From Tetrahymena thermophila SB210 (taxonomy: Eukaryota; Ciliophora; Oligohymenophorea; Hymenostomatida; Tetrahymenidae), in NCBI RefSeq assembly GCF_000189635.1, contig NW_002476365.1, positions 310,001 to 374,000 of the forward strand: a DNA stretch of 64,000 bases. The letters run 5' to 3'. This document shows, in pieces, positions 1 to 12,569 of the stretch. Under the pieces are notes generated by a model. The model was not told where the DNA came from. It searched no databases and saw nothing but the letters and a program-made list of their open reading frames with translations. Every line of letters starts with the position of its first letter. The stretch's first letter is position 1. The translations under genes and the position numbers were made by a program.

Positions 1-2567
1 ATAAATTTATTATTCTACTTAGTATGCTTAATCATACCTAACATGCTTGTTAATAAAATAGCAATATGGGCAATCAAACAAATGAAGTTAAAAAAATCTT
101 TCTTTTTAGTCAAACCCAAATAGCAAACAAGGAGTATTAAGTAGCCTATAATTGATAATACTTCATTGGAATCAATACTGTTATAATCTTAATTCATTGA
201 AGCCTCAGCTATTTCAGGAATTACATAGAATACAAAATATCCTAACAATATTTTCCTGAGCAAGCGACTGTTCTAGTTGGAGACTCTTTTTTAATATTAT
301 TTCTCTAAATATCGATTCTAAAATTCTAAGCTGAATCGATTCATTTTTCAAAAATCCTTAATTTAACACAGTAAAATATCCTACTATTGCTTACAATGAA
401 TATCTATCGTCAGCTTCTCTATCTACCTACTATCTATCCTTAAAAAAATTGGCCTACAGCGTTGATATGTCTACTATTATAAAGTTAAATATTATGTGGG
501 AATAATTAGTGCTTATATTTTATAAGAATAGTCTTTTTAGCCTTTAAAACAAACTTAGAATTTTCAAAATAAAATGAAGTTTAACAAACTCTAGAAAAAT
601 ATACTTGCTTATAAGCTATTTATTAATTTATATTCGTGTTATTTTTAATAATCTAGTTTGTTTATTTGCTTCTTTTCCAGTCTTTTTTTTGGAATATAAA
701 ATCAACTTAATTTCTTTATTAAATAATTAATAACTATTCATTGAGTGCATCAAACAATACTTGTCTTTACTTTGAAGTCGGTAATTTATTTATTTATTTT
801 TTTTTCAATTCATTCAAATAATTAAATTAATTGATGCTTAAAAGACCTAAGAGTTTACAATAGAGTGACATTCAAAGATAAAGATACTTTTAATGAGTTG
901 CATATGTGTTAGCAAATCAATAATTATTAATATTTTAACCTCAATTAAATTAACTAATTTAAAAAAAAATTTATTCCAAATATTTAAGTGTTTGGTTTAT
1001 AAGCTAATTCATTTACTAAAATAAAATAAGAAATTTGATACATATCTTTAGTCATCCAAATTTATATAAAAAGTGATGATTGATATTTTATCTTAAAACT
1101 GGAGTGAAAAATATCTTTAAGAGCTATCAAAAAATTAGTTCTAGCAAAAGAGTATTAAAATGCGTAAAATAAACAATCAATTATTTCAAAATAATACCTA
1201 CTTCATCAAATCAATCTATTTTTTCTATAAACTAAACTGCACAACTGTTATAGTCGATCCTCTTTAAAAGTCATTTTTAACAAAAATTATTTTTTTTAAA
1301 ACGAAGAAAAATCTTTGAAAGTAGATACTGAAGAAGAATAAAAAAATAAACAATTATTCTGAATTATTTTAATATTCACACATTAAATATGATTAATTCA
1401 CATAAATCTATATTTACTGAACATATAATTAACATTAATTTATACATTCAATAAATACTTTATATCTAAATACTCACTTTTATTCTTAAATAAAGAATCC
1501 TAACTTTAATTTTTTATTTCAAATAAATTTCTTAACTTAGTTATTCAACTCAAATTTTTATTTTTTTGGTAGGTCATATAACTGTTATATTAATTTAAAG
1601 AATCTTTATATAGAATTAAATTTAGATATACATTTTGCTTAAAATCAAAATAGAAAGCATATTGTTAAGATTTAAGATAGTTTATGAATACATAATTAAT
1701 TAGCTTTTCATTTTGAAATTATTCATTTACTAAAATAATTCCTTTTTATCAAATCAAAAAACAATTCATCTTACCAAAATCAGTTTGTAAGCTTAAGTGA
1801 TTAAAAATAAAAAGATATTTAATATCAAATTTATTAAATGAAAGGTGTAACACTTTTTTAACTAACACACAAATCAATAAGATTTATCAGCAAATTTACA
1901 TTTCTTTCAAGTAAGATTCTTAAATTACTCCATAAAATTTAAAATCACTATTAAAAATTTTTAAATTTATTAATTTCTATTGCATAAGAAAAATTTTACT
2001 CAAATTCTGAATACTTTCTAATCCCATATACAAAATCTTAATCTTGGTTATAGTGATTTATTTGATCTCAATTCGAAATCGAAATATTCTTATATTAAGT
2101 GCTTGAACAAATGCTATTTTAATAGGAATTAAAATCTTAACTTTATTTGGAATATTATTATGTAATTCACCAAGCTTTACAAAGATTTTCTTTTGTAATA
2201 TTAAGTCTTAATAAAAGCATTTAATTTTTTGAAATTTATAAGCTCTTTTTTTAAAATAATTTTAAATTTCATTCATACTTCAATTAAAATTTTAAATAAT
2301 GTTAACCATTAGTTATTTAATTATGAAATCTATTGATTGATTTATTTTAAAAATGTGAGCAAAATAGAGAATAAAACAAATAAAAAAAACAAAATAATAT
2401 TTTATTCAAAAAATGAAAAGATTTTATTTTGCTAGGATAAATTATTTAAGTTCTTTATTATTATTATTTAATCTTAATTTTTTACCAAATAGAAACTTGA
2501 AAGTATATCAGAGTATCAGAAATCAAACACAAAATAGAATAAATAAAAATTTATAGATTGCTTTTAG
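1..2567. other. AT-rich stretch, no gene firmly recognised
   Basis: Mostly very AT-rich sequence. A plus-strand frame is open from the left edge to a TGA near 403 and reads as plausible but unremarkable protein. A second frame is open from about 1087 to 1318. In both places a second frame is also open, so I do not call genes. They could be exons of a gene entering from the left. Confidence 0.4.
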
Positions 2568-4444
2568 ATGAATGCTTATTCAATATGTTTAAATGATTCT
2601 TGCAAAAATAATTTAATATTATAAAAGGATAACTAAACAATTTAGAATTGTATTGATAGTTCTCATAGGCTTATAAAATCTTAAGATCTTATAGAAAATG
2701 CATAATGTTCCATCAAAGTCTTTTCATAAGCTCTAGATTTGTTGAAGGAATCCTACATTTTTAATGAATAACCAGGATTGTCAAACATAAACGTGTAAAA
2801 TATTTCAGCTAAAATCAAGTAGGAGTTGGAGTAATCAATTAAATATGTAAATGAAATTAATTGCTTAAAATATTTGAGCATTCTTTCAATGCATCAAGGT
2901 TGTCCTTTTTTTGTAATTATAAAAATAGTCTCATGAATCAATAAATTGTATTCAAAATGGATTTATTAGCTAGTAGTTTTTGAAGTAGCTACTTTACATT
3001 GATATGGAAGGAAATATAACAAACATATAATTCGAAAGAATTAAAGCCCTAACTTCTCTTCTTTAGCAAATAAATTCAAGAAAATGTAGCATAAATTAAT
3101 TTAATTGCTAAGATCTTATCTAAGAAGTAGATTAGAAACATATCTAAATATTATCTATGTATATTAAATTTAAGGATTAATAGTTAATTAAAGTATTAAA
3201 TAATAAAAAGAGATATTTAGGTGCCTATTATAAGTTTTATAAATAGAATTACAGTATATGCTTTACTACCATCTATTTAAACCCTTTATCTCTCTATAAT
3301 GTAAGAAAACATCTTTTTTATTCATTCCATTTTTTAAAATGATTTTTTTTATTTTAGGCACTAATAATTAACTGAATAAGAAAACAATACTCTCTGCCAT
3401 TTTATAGCAATATAGACTTCTCTAAAAAGGCTTCGTTTACAAATTATGATAGGTCTATAGTATTATAATCATTTAAAAAATATAATTTAGTCTTTAGTTA
3501 TAAATAGGAGCATTAAATATTTAACTCTAGATTAGAGGTATTTTTTATTTAATTAGGTATTAAACTAATCATAAAAATAAAATTAATTTAAAGTTGTGGG
3601 GTCTTGCCTCTATAAATATTTGTCCATCTTGCACACCTCATAAAATACAACTAAAATATTAAGGAATTAAAATTGTTGTTTGATTTCACTAAATTCTAGG
3701 TACCACATACAGATTTACAAAGCTTAATAGCAATATTTTTAGAACTAGAGAAGTCGAAATCAATAAATTATTTTTATGGCTACTTCAATAGGTAAATTAA
3801 ACTTAATTTTTTATTATTTATAGTTATTTCCATTTGTTTTAAAATAGCTTAAAGCCTTATAGTACTACCCATCTAGGTGATCAAATTGTATAACTCTTAG
3901 CTAAAAATAAAGTAATTTAGGAATTCTGCTTAGAAACAACGTAATTAGAATAATTTTTTGAAAGAAAATTTAAAAGTAATTCTTAAAAATAGCTCTATTA
4001 AATACAACTTGAACAAAATATCTTAAGGTCTTAGGCTCAACGAAGGACTTTAATATTTCAATTTAACAAGCAATGATGATTATGAAATGTAAATAAATAT
4101 AAACTCAAATATAAATATATTAAGCTCTATAAATACATATATTTTATACTAATAGAGATGATGTGGTAACGCTTTGTAAGGCAGCTGAAGATAGAATGCT
4201 AAATTCTACTTTGAGATATTTCAATTCTTACAGGTATTTTTTTATTTAATCTTATTTTAGTAATTTTTAATTAAAATAAAGCTATGTCATACCTTATGAA
4301 TACAAATCTAAATTTAAAATTTTAACTGAATATTAAAATTTTAGATACTAGGCACTATTTTACATATTAGCTTATAAAAAGCATTTTGCTCCCTATATAA
4401 TTTATAATCCTTACATATAGTACATTGACCTCTTTGTAAATTGA
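2568..4444 (+). CDS. Hypothetical multi-exon protein, weakly LRR-like
   Basis: I do not recognise a named family. Eight exons fit together with matching phases and GT...AG borders: 2568-2912, 2974-3300, 3430-3537, 3594-3674, 3723-3791, 3877-4088, 4156-4233 and 4345-4444, giving 439 residues ending at a TGA. Inferred features are many leucines at regular spacing, for example NSSIKYNLNKISQGLRLNEG followed by LQYFNLTSND around residues 350-380. This recalls the irregular leucine-rich repeats common in ciliate proteins. Several introns contain TGA in the exon frame, which supports splicing. Other frames are also partly open in exons 3-6, so an alternative exon choice or a decayed gene is possible. 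The start Met at 2568 is the first in frame after AT-rich sequence. A second cNMP-type gene follows on the same strand. Confidence 0.42.
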
Positions 4445-5391
4445 AATTTTTGTTTAAAATTTGTAATTTAGTAAATATAATAAAATTTTTGTTAGCTTTA
4501 AAAGTAAGTAGGATACTAATAGAATTAATTTTTAATAAATCAAATTAGGATATTACAGCTCATAATTATAATTATAATAATAATTTAAAATTTTGTTTTT
4601 CTTATCTATTTATTTATTTCTATGTTTTTTTCTATTTTTAAATATTCGCTTGCCAATATAAATAAACACTACAAATTCAAAAATTTTCAAATTAAATTTA
4701 TTTTCTAAAATGTTAAGTTGCTTTCAATTATGTATAATGTAAACTCTCTATAATAAGACCACCACCCATAATATCTAGAATTTCTAAAAAAATGGTCTTA
4801 TTTAAAATATCACAAATTATGATATCATGGTTCATGATATTTCAAATGCAGGAACAGCTATATATAAAACTAATTATTATGATTTATTAATGTATGCTTT
4901 TATTAAATAAAGTTTATTTTAGTTTAAAAAAATATATTTTTGAATGATTTCAAATAAAAATTTGATAAAATATATACAAAATTAATTAATTGAATTTATT
5001 TTTCAATTTAAAAACAAAATTATTTTAAATAATCTTATGTTATGTTGAATTAAATATTTCATATTTTAATATTAAATAAAATATTAGCATGTTAATTTTA
5101 TGCTGTTTTAATTATAGATATAAGTTTTACAAAGAATATATTATATATATGATTGAAACAGATAAAAAATAGATACTTTAAAAACACGTCAAAAATAATA
5201 AGAATCAAATAAAAATAACCATATATCAATAAAAATTATATTTAACTATTTATTATTTACCAACCAAATTATTATTATCGCTTGGAAATCAATATTTTGT
5301 TTTTATATATTTATATAAATTTTGCTAATTTTCAAAATTAATTGATAAAATTCTTATTATATTTAAGTATTATTTATTATTTTACAGACAT
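4445..5391. other. Intergenic, two inverted repeats, no gene
   Basis: No gene seen. A 10-bp perfect inverted repeat (4752-4761 with 4793-4802) and an 8-bp hairpin (4822-4829 with 4833-4840, loop GTT) lie about 300-400 bases after the upstream stop codon. A CCCATA hexamer like that of the U4 promoters sits inside the first repeat, but no RNA is recognisable downstream. Confidence 0.5.
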
Positions 5392-8300
5392 ATGGAGGAC
5401 ACACCTAAATGGTTAGATGTAGCATTTTTCAAAATTTTATGTTTTGATTGTTTCTATTTATCATCTTATCTTATTTTTTCAAAAGAAAGGCATTGCTATA
5501 ATGGAGAAGCAAAGCGCTTCAAGGACTCAAGATGAACTTTAATTTTTAAGTGATTAACTAGGAGACTTATAGTTTTTCTAAGAATATGTATAAGATGATA
5601 TGGTAGACTTGTTAAAGAGATGTGTTAGATATGTTAAATACAAATTTTGTAAAAAGGGTGAAGTTATATTTCATATAGGTAGTTAGTTTATATTTGATTT
5701 TGTTATTTTTTTACATATTATTTATTTTATTTGTTTAAAAGATTCTGAAGCAGATAAATTTTATATTATAATCAGTGGATTAGTAGGTGTATTTACTAGA
5801 CCATCAGATGGTAATTAAAATAGAAAAAGGAAGAAGAAACATTTTGAGCATATTATTAAAAGAAAAAAAGATTCGTTGAACACTGATTTAAACATTAATT
5901 AATCGATGGCATCATCTATAAATCGTATGTCATAAATTGAACTTCAAAACATCTCAGCAGAAAAAATTGATGATTCTAGATTAAGATTAAGCATAGCTTC
6001 TTTATGTGAAGATAATATTGATGATAAACGTGCAAGTATGAAATGTATTTCATAATATTCATCAATGAAAAGTATCAAAAATTTATAATAACTAAAAAGA
6101 TCTGTGTCACCTACATATAAAAAAAATAATGAAAAATTTATAAGAATTTAGGATAAATCTTCTTAAAAAAGTATTGCTTCTTAAATTGTTAAGCAAAATA
6201 AATCGAACGCTTAAAATGTAGCAGCAAAGGCATAAAGATCTTTAACAATAGATGCATAGGAAAAAAAATAAAGGTCAATGAATATTTAGCAATAAGAATA
6301 AGGATTCTTTCTTACTCAAGATCAAGATTAAAAAAACATTATATAGAATATATCTTAGTAAGAACTCTAAACTAAAAATGAAGCTATTTAGATGAATAAA
6401 AATGTCAAGAACAATTTAGGATTAGGTAAAGAGTAAGATATAACTGATAAAAAGCATATTTATTATTTTGGAGAACAGCTTACAAAAGTAGAAATATTTA
6501 TAATTAATTAATAACGTTAACTATTAGACTTATCTTTAAAATTATAGGCAAAAAATATGGAATCAGGAACTGCTTTTGGAGAATTAGCACTTGTTTATAA
6601 TAAAGAAAGAGCAGCAACAATAATTTGCTTGCAAGACACTCATTTAGCTTATATAGAAAAGGAGCATTTTATTTAAATATTTAGTTAAAAGGAGGAAAGA
6701 AGAATATAGTAATAGGCAGAGTACATAGGAAAACTGCCACTGTTTTCAAATTTCTCTTTCTAATTTTTGAGAGATCTATATTACAATACTATTTCATACA
6801 AATGCAAGAAAGGAGAAACTATATTTTAAGAAGGGTCTTCCCCTGACAATGTATATATAGTAAAGAAAGGAGAATTCGGGGTAACATTTTTATATAGTTA
6901 TCAAAAATTTATTTCAATTTAATGAAAATAGATTTTTAAACAGTTTCAAGTTTTAAACTAAGCTCCAGATAGCATTCAGATTGGTAAAAATGAACAATTA
7001 GAGGTCAAATCTGTCAATCCATTATTTCACAAGAAAATGTTAAAGAAAAAATAAATCAAGGTAAACTTAGTTCATTTGTAATTTTCAACAAATATTATTT
7101 TTAAATTATTTTATTTATTTATGCTAATAAAAATCTAATTGAAAATATATCAATCAATTGTATTTTAATTTAAATAAAATTTTAAATCTTATCAAGTAAG
7201 TATCTGTAAAATATTTTTATTTTTTCAGTTTAGAAAATGAAATGAAGATTAATTTATTATTTTATTGAATTTGATCGTTAAATAAATACACCAGTTAAAG
7301 TATCAAATTTAAGAATAATATTTTTTATTATTGAAACTAAAAAAATTGTTTAAATTTAATCATGTCAAATTATTTTTCAGCATAATTAAAATAAATATAA
7401 AAATAAAAAATAATTATTTTTAATTTTATTTATCATTGAATTTTATTTCTAAATACTAAAAGTTAAATATTAATTTTAAGAATATTATTTTTATTGAAAA
7501 TAAGAAAAATTAGTTAAATTTTATCACGATTACAAAATTTTTTTCAGTTAAAAAATGAAATAAATAAATAATAATTATTTGTAATTTTATTGAATTTTAG
7601 ATGATCGAATTTTTATCTTAAAATAGAATTAAAATGAATATTTTGAATTTTTAATTATTTTAATCAATAATTTATTTAAATTAACATATGTTTTTTATTG
7701 AAGATAATGAGTTTAGGAGAATATGAAGTTATTGGGGATAGTGATTTAGTTTAATCGAGAAATCGCGAATATTCATTGAAGTGTACTTCTTTAGAAGGAG
7801 AGCTGCTGGTTATTAAAAGAGAGTATTTTGAAGATAAAATTTTTAAATATTAAGACACTTTCAATGAGATACTTAAGAGATGCAACAACCAAAATATTCT
7901 TTTAAGTTAAAGGATAGAAAATATTTAAAATTAGATAGATTTGTTTTCTAATTAGAATACAAATAAAACCTTTGATAAAAAAGAAAGAAGTTTTACAAAT
8001 CTAATAACTGATAAATAAGGAATAGACAGAAAACTTCCTGATTCTCCCACACAAGAGAAAAAAAGATAATTTGAATACCACAAAAAAATCCTTATCCACT
8101 CTAATATTTAAAATTGCACAGATGATATTATTTTACCAAAAATACATAAAAATATCTCACCTCACCCTTAAGAAAATTCATAAATTTATCCCAAAAGTAC
8201 GGCTAACAAAAGTTGTTGCTATTCATCTGACCAGAAATATTTTTTGTAATCTAGTGCAAGAAGTCACTACGAAAATACACTCATTTCAGAATTTGACAAT

Positions 8301-10333
8301 TAATATAATTAAGATACAAAAAATGTATTAGGGAATAGCAGCTTAAATAAAGATTATACTTACAGAGTTTAAAAGAAATAAATAATAAAAGATGGTATTA
8401 ATAGGCAGGAAATCATAAATTAGTAGGTAATACTTAACCATTAATTTAATTTTTAAATACTTTTTATTACGAATCACTTAAGATTACATTTAATTTCAGT
8501 AGTTAAAAGTATGTAACTTACTTAATTAAATAGGGAAATGATCGTTCTATAAAAAGTACAAATAAAAAAGAGAACTAAGTCTAGGAGATTAATAAGTATT
8601 ATGAACCCTTAGAATATTAGTTTATGAACCAATAAAAGAGTAGAGATATTAGACTAATTAAAAATAAAAGGAGCTTACAGTTATCATTAGAGTAGGAACA
8701 ACATAATTTGACTACTGATATATAGAGAATGAGCTTTACTCCCAACAGTACAAAAACACTTGATAATTCAATAGGAAATTATCTAAGAGAGAAACAAAAT
8801 CTTTCTTAGTTTGAAAATTAGCTAAATTAAAGTATATTTATTGATGGATAAAATCAATCAGATTAGAGGAAACTGTTTGATAGAGAAAATACAAAATCTG
8901 TTTAGGGTAAATAAGTAGCACCCCATTTCAGGTCAATATCTTAATAGGATGTATCGACTTAATAGTATGAGACATATGATATGAATTCCCAGAATTTTTA
9001 CTACAATAAAAATAAGCAAGTAACAAAAGTCTAAAATATTTCTAAAAAAACGATTTAGGAGACAATTTAAGAAGGAGCAGAAAAAAATTAGCAAAAATAA
9101 GGATAAGTACCACCATTGAACTTGTAGGAATAATCGAATAGATTAAAGAGGTTTAGCCCAAATTTAAAGAATAGTAAGAATTTAAAAATAGGGAACCACA
9201 CAGAAAGAATATCCAGCAAGAAGGAAGAACAAGAGAAAGTATTCATGGACTCTACATATGGGTATTTTCTGAAAAAAGAGTAAGCTGCTTAAGAAGTTTT
9301 TACAGAAAGATATAATCAGAAACCTGTGCTAATAGAAATAAAGTAAACTGAGTATAATAAAATAGAGTAAAATAAAAAGAAAATTGAAAAATATCATCAG
9401 CAACCAATATCACAATAAGAGAAAATTCTACAAACTCTCATATTTTCTAACAAAAAGATAAAGAAACATTTATTTTCTAAGATTTTAGGAGATGAATATA
9501 TGACCATATAGAATAATCTCCAGTCATAGCAGTCAGATCAAACAAAAAGGAACAATTAAAATAGACAAGATAAACAGACTTAGAGCTAAGCAACAAAATA
9601 TATAGGAAGTGAATCCGCAAGTTAAAATGGTATTTTGACTTCCGATTTTGGTACACGAAGAAGCTAAGAGACTGTTTAGTGTAACTATTATAATTTAAAC
9701 AATGGTTTTGACTAATTTCAAAAGGAGTAGCTGCTTACTAATAATAATTGCAAAAATGAAAATAATCCATCATAGAGCGATATCAAACCAGTAAAAATAA
9801 CATCTGCGCAAGCTATTTAATTAAATAACTAGTAAGTATACTAATAAGCGTCTTTGAATATCAAAGATTTAAATCAATAGTAATAGTTAAATTAACAAAT
9901 TTCAGATGATTAAATAAATAAATTAAATTAGAATAGATTACTTGAGGATATATCTTCAGGTGACTAAATTTGTAAATAGAACTAAAAAATAAAAGACTTA
10001 CCTATTAATAATAATACTTCTATTAATGAAAGCAGAGAATGTGTTCCAACAAAAATTAAAAAATTAGGAGAAGTAGAAAAAAATGCAAGTCATAATTAGT
10101 AATCAGTGCTGAAAAATAATATTAATATTTTCCCTGAAATTCTAAATTTCAATCTAGAATCAGAAAGTAAATTTATTTTTGAGTAATATTAGTTTCTCGA
10201 TTCTATCCGAGACTCTCAAAAATACAAAATAGGTTCTGCATCAGTTTAGAATAGATTCTTTAAAAAAACTAAAAAAAAAATGCAAGAAACTAGATAGAAA
10301 ATAAACTAATTAAATTAATAAGATATTCATTGA
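5392..10333 (+). CDS. Cyclic-nucleotide-binding domain protein, 1353 aa
   Basis: Predicted sensor of cAMP or cGMP. Six exons fit in phase: 5392-5418, 5486-5678, 5742-6880, 6932-7060, 7704-8426 and 8483-10333 (TGA). The first CNB domain starts at about residue 60 (FCKKGEVIFHI, then KFYIIISGLVGVFT). It is interrupted by about 240 low-complexity residues and resumes near residue 345 with the phosphate-binding cassette FGELALVYNKERAATI, which keeps the Glu and Arg needed for nucleotide binding. A second CNB begins near 401 (KCKKGETIFQEGSSPDNVYI). Its cassette region (LGEYEVIGDSD) lacks the canonical Glu...Arg-Ala pair, so it may not bind ligand. The last ~800 residues are Gln/Asn/Lys-rich with no recognised domain. 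Intron 4 is 643 nt and internally repeated. The acceptor at 8482 was chosen because the more canonical TTCAG at 8499 breaks the frame. No kinase or channel domain is visible. Confidence 0.85.
7229..7600. repeat. Degenerate tandem repeat inside an intron
   Basis: Within the 643-nt intron 7061-7703, segments beginning at about 7229, 7381 and 7548 resemble each other. Each runs through TTTAAGAATA...TTATTGAAA...ATCA to a TTTTTTCAG-like end at 7228, 7380 and 7547. The spacing is about 152 and 167 bases. Each unit ends in a sequence resembling a 3' splice site, so intron growth by tandem duplication is likely. Confidence 0.6.
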
Positions 10334-11128
10334 TTTCTAAGAAATTTGATGATTAATTAATTAAATAAATCTTTTTGATAAAAGAAACAAACTAGTAAAA
10401 GAAAATTACATATTTTTCAATCAAATAATCAATCATATTTATAATAAGATATTTTAAAATATATTAAGAGTTTATAAAAAGAAAGAATAAACACAATTCT
10501 CTTCTCAATTATTGTGAAAACGAGTAACAAACTGGTTATTAATAGTAATAGTTAATAAATTTAAACAAATAAATTTTTAGTATTTTGTTCTAAAGAATAT
10601 AATAACTGTTTACTTTTATTTTATTTCAGAAGGTTATTGTAATTATTTTGAAAATAATAATTTGAATTTTTTGTTACTTTATTTTTCATTTGTTTTGTAT
10701 CATTTTCATTTAATTCTTATCTATTATTTTAATTAATTACATTAATTATGTAATTTAAGCAAATAACAAAATCTTCTATTATTAGAATCAAAAATTTTTA
10801 ATACAAAGTCTGCAAAAATCATAATGAGAAACCCTAATAAAAATATCCACTTAATAATATTCTCTGAAAAGGAATTTGCCTGCCTTAATTTTTAATTTGT
10901 ATTTTTCGAAAATACTTATTTTTTAAGTAAGTATTAATTTTTGGTAGTCAATCATAAAAATATTAATAAATTATTTGATTATGTGAGTGAGTGATTGATT
11001 AAATTATGTTATTTACTTCATGAATAATACAAATCACTGTTCAGAATTAGAAACATCGAAATAATAAATATTAATTGGATTATTTACTCAAAAATTTAAA
11101 TTATTTTGTAAAACAAAATCAATAAAAT
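10334..11128. other. Intergenic AT-rich, no gene seen
   Basis: No gene, RNA or notable repeat seen. The sequence is AT-rich and probably holds the 3' end of the cNMP-binding gene and the promoter of the next gene. Confidence 0.5.
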
Positions 11129-11707
11129 ATGGGAAACAGCCAATCAGGTTACAAATGCAAACCCTACAAAACAATCTAAGAAATTACCTAAGAAATGAAC
11201 TTTGCTCTTTCTTAAAGCTCAACAATAGTTAAGCAATTCTTGTAAGAAAGGGAAAATTTTAGAAAACAGTTTAACGAAAACATACTAGAGCCTCATTTCG
11301 AATGCACTCAGAAAGATTTAGTTTTGATAAATAATTATTATACAGATAATAACAAATCTTTTTTAATTAAAAAAATGGGAAAGATTATTTTAAAATAATA
11401 TATTGACCTAATTGACAAAACAATCTTAGAATGCATTCAGATATTAGACTTAGCTTATAAAGTTATCGAAAAGATTTCTATTTCTAAAACTTTGATAAAC
11501 AGTGACATATAAATTAAAATAGAAGTGTAAAATTAAACTGAAAACTTATCTTAAAATATTTCAAACCTTGAACTATTTTTATTTTAATATATTGACTATC
11601 AGCAAATAACCAGAAATCAATATAAAAATAGATAGTGTATTTAAGATAATCACAAAGAAGTATTAATCAGTTATCAATCATCAATAAATACTTTCCAAAG
11701 TTCATGA
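11129..11707 (+). CDS. Small N-myristoylated-type protein 1 (MGNSQS)
   Basis: Single-exon ORF of 192 codons to TGA. The start ATG is in AAATATGGG context, and the protein begins MGNSQSGYKC. Gly2 with Ser6 is the classic N-myristoyltransferase signal, and Cys10 could add a palmitate. The rest is predicted helical with no recognised domain, for example FLQERENFRKQFNENILEPH near residues 42-61 and KMGKIILKQYIDLIDKTILE near 82-101. Many Gln are TAA/TAG. It is one of four same-strand, intronless genes with this type of N-terminus within 10.5 kb (see 13983, 16536 and 21158). The sequences beyond the N-terminus are hard to align by eye, so descent from one gene is inferred. The likely role is a membrane-anchored scaffold or adaptor, but the function is unknown. 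Confidence 0.75.
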
Positions 11708-12569
11708 AGTCATTTAAATAAAAATTTATTAATTTAAAAAAAATGTGTAAACTGAACTGAAACACCTTGTGTGATAAATAAATAAATAAATTACAATAGA
11801 AAAATAATTAAAATTAGAATTTAATAAAACAACCTTACTACTTACTATTTATTTATATAAATTATAATTAAGTTAATTAATTATTTTAAAATATCTTTTT
11901 ATTTTAGTAAATTCTTTATTTGTGTATTAATTATATTATATCAATCTATAATCATTTTAGACATTTATTTATAAACTTTGCTTTGTTCTTTCCTTTTTAA
12001 TCTTTTACAGAATGATTTTTTTTAGATAAACTATAAATAAGGAATAGAAATTTGTGAAAATTAAACCAGTGGATGCATCGTTTTTACTTATTTTATTTTA
12101 TAAAATTGAAATGAATGATATAAAGAGCATCAGTTAAGAAATTCTAATTTATTTGATTTAGCAAAGTATTGTTTTCATAATTTTTTAATTAATATAGTGT
12201 ATTCATTACATTTGTTTTGAGTATTATTTCTTTTATACTTAAAGTTACTCAGATTTAAAATAAATTTTTACATGTAATAAATATCCTACGTTCTTAAGCT
12301 TACAATTGATTTGATATTACATCAAACTCTTGAATTTTTTAATTATTTATTCTTAAATTCAATTAAATATTTTCGTAAACATAGCAAATATTTTTAGTTC
12401 GATTGGGTGATAGAAAGAAAGCATGGTTAATCATAATTTTAATTATTCAAAAAATATTAAATTTTGATAGTAATAATCCATAGAAGTTTTAATAGTGTTC
12501 TGAACATAAATATAAGATCTAATTTTATTTTTCGTAAAATATTTTAACTAAAAATACTTTGATTTGGCT
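11708..12569. other. Intergenic AT-rich, no gene seen
   Basis: No coding or RNA signal recognised. Confidence 0.5.

Noticed and set aside
66-155. Short ORF starting MGNQTNEVKK near the left edge
   Set aside because: Looks like another MG-type start, but it stops after 29 codons and a longer overlapping frame is open.
8071-8331. Standard-code ORF of 86 codons on the plus strand
   Set aside because: Another frame over part of exon 5 of the cNMP-binding gene.
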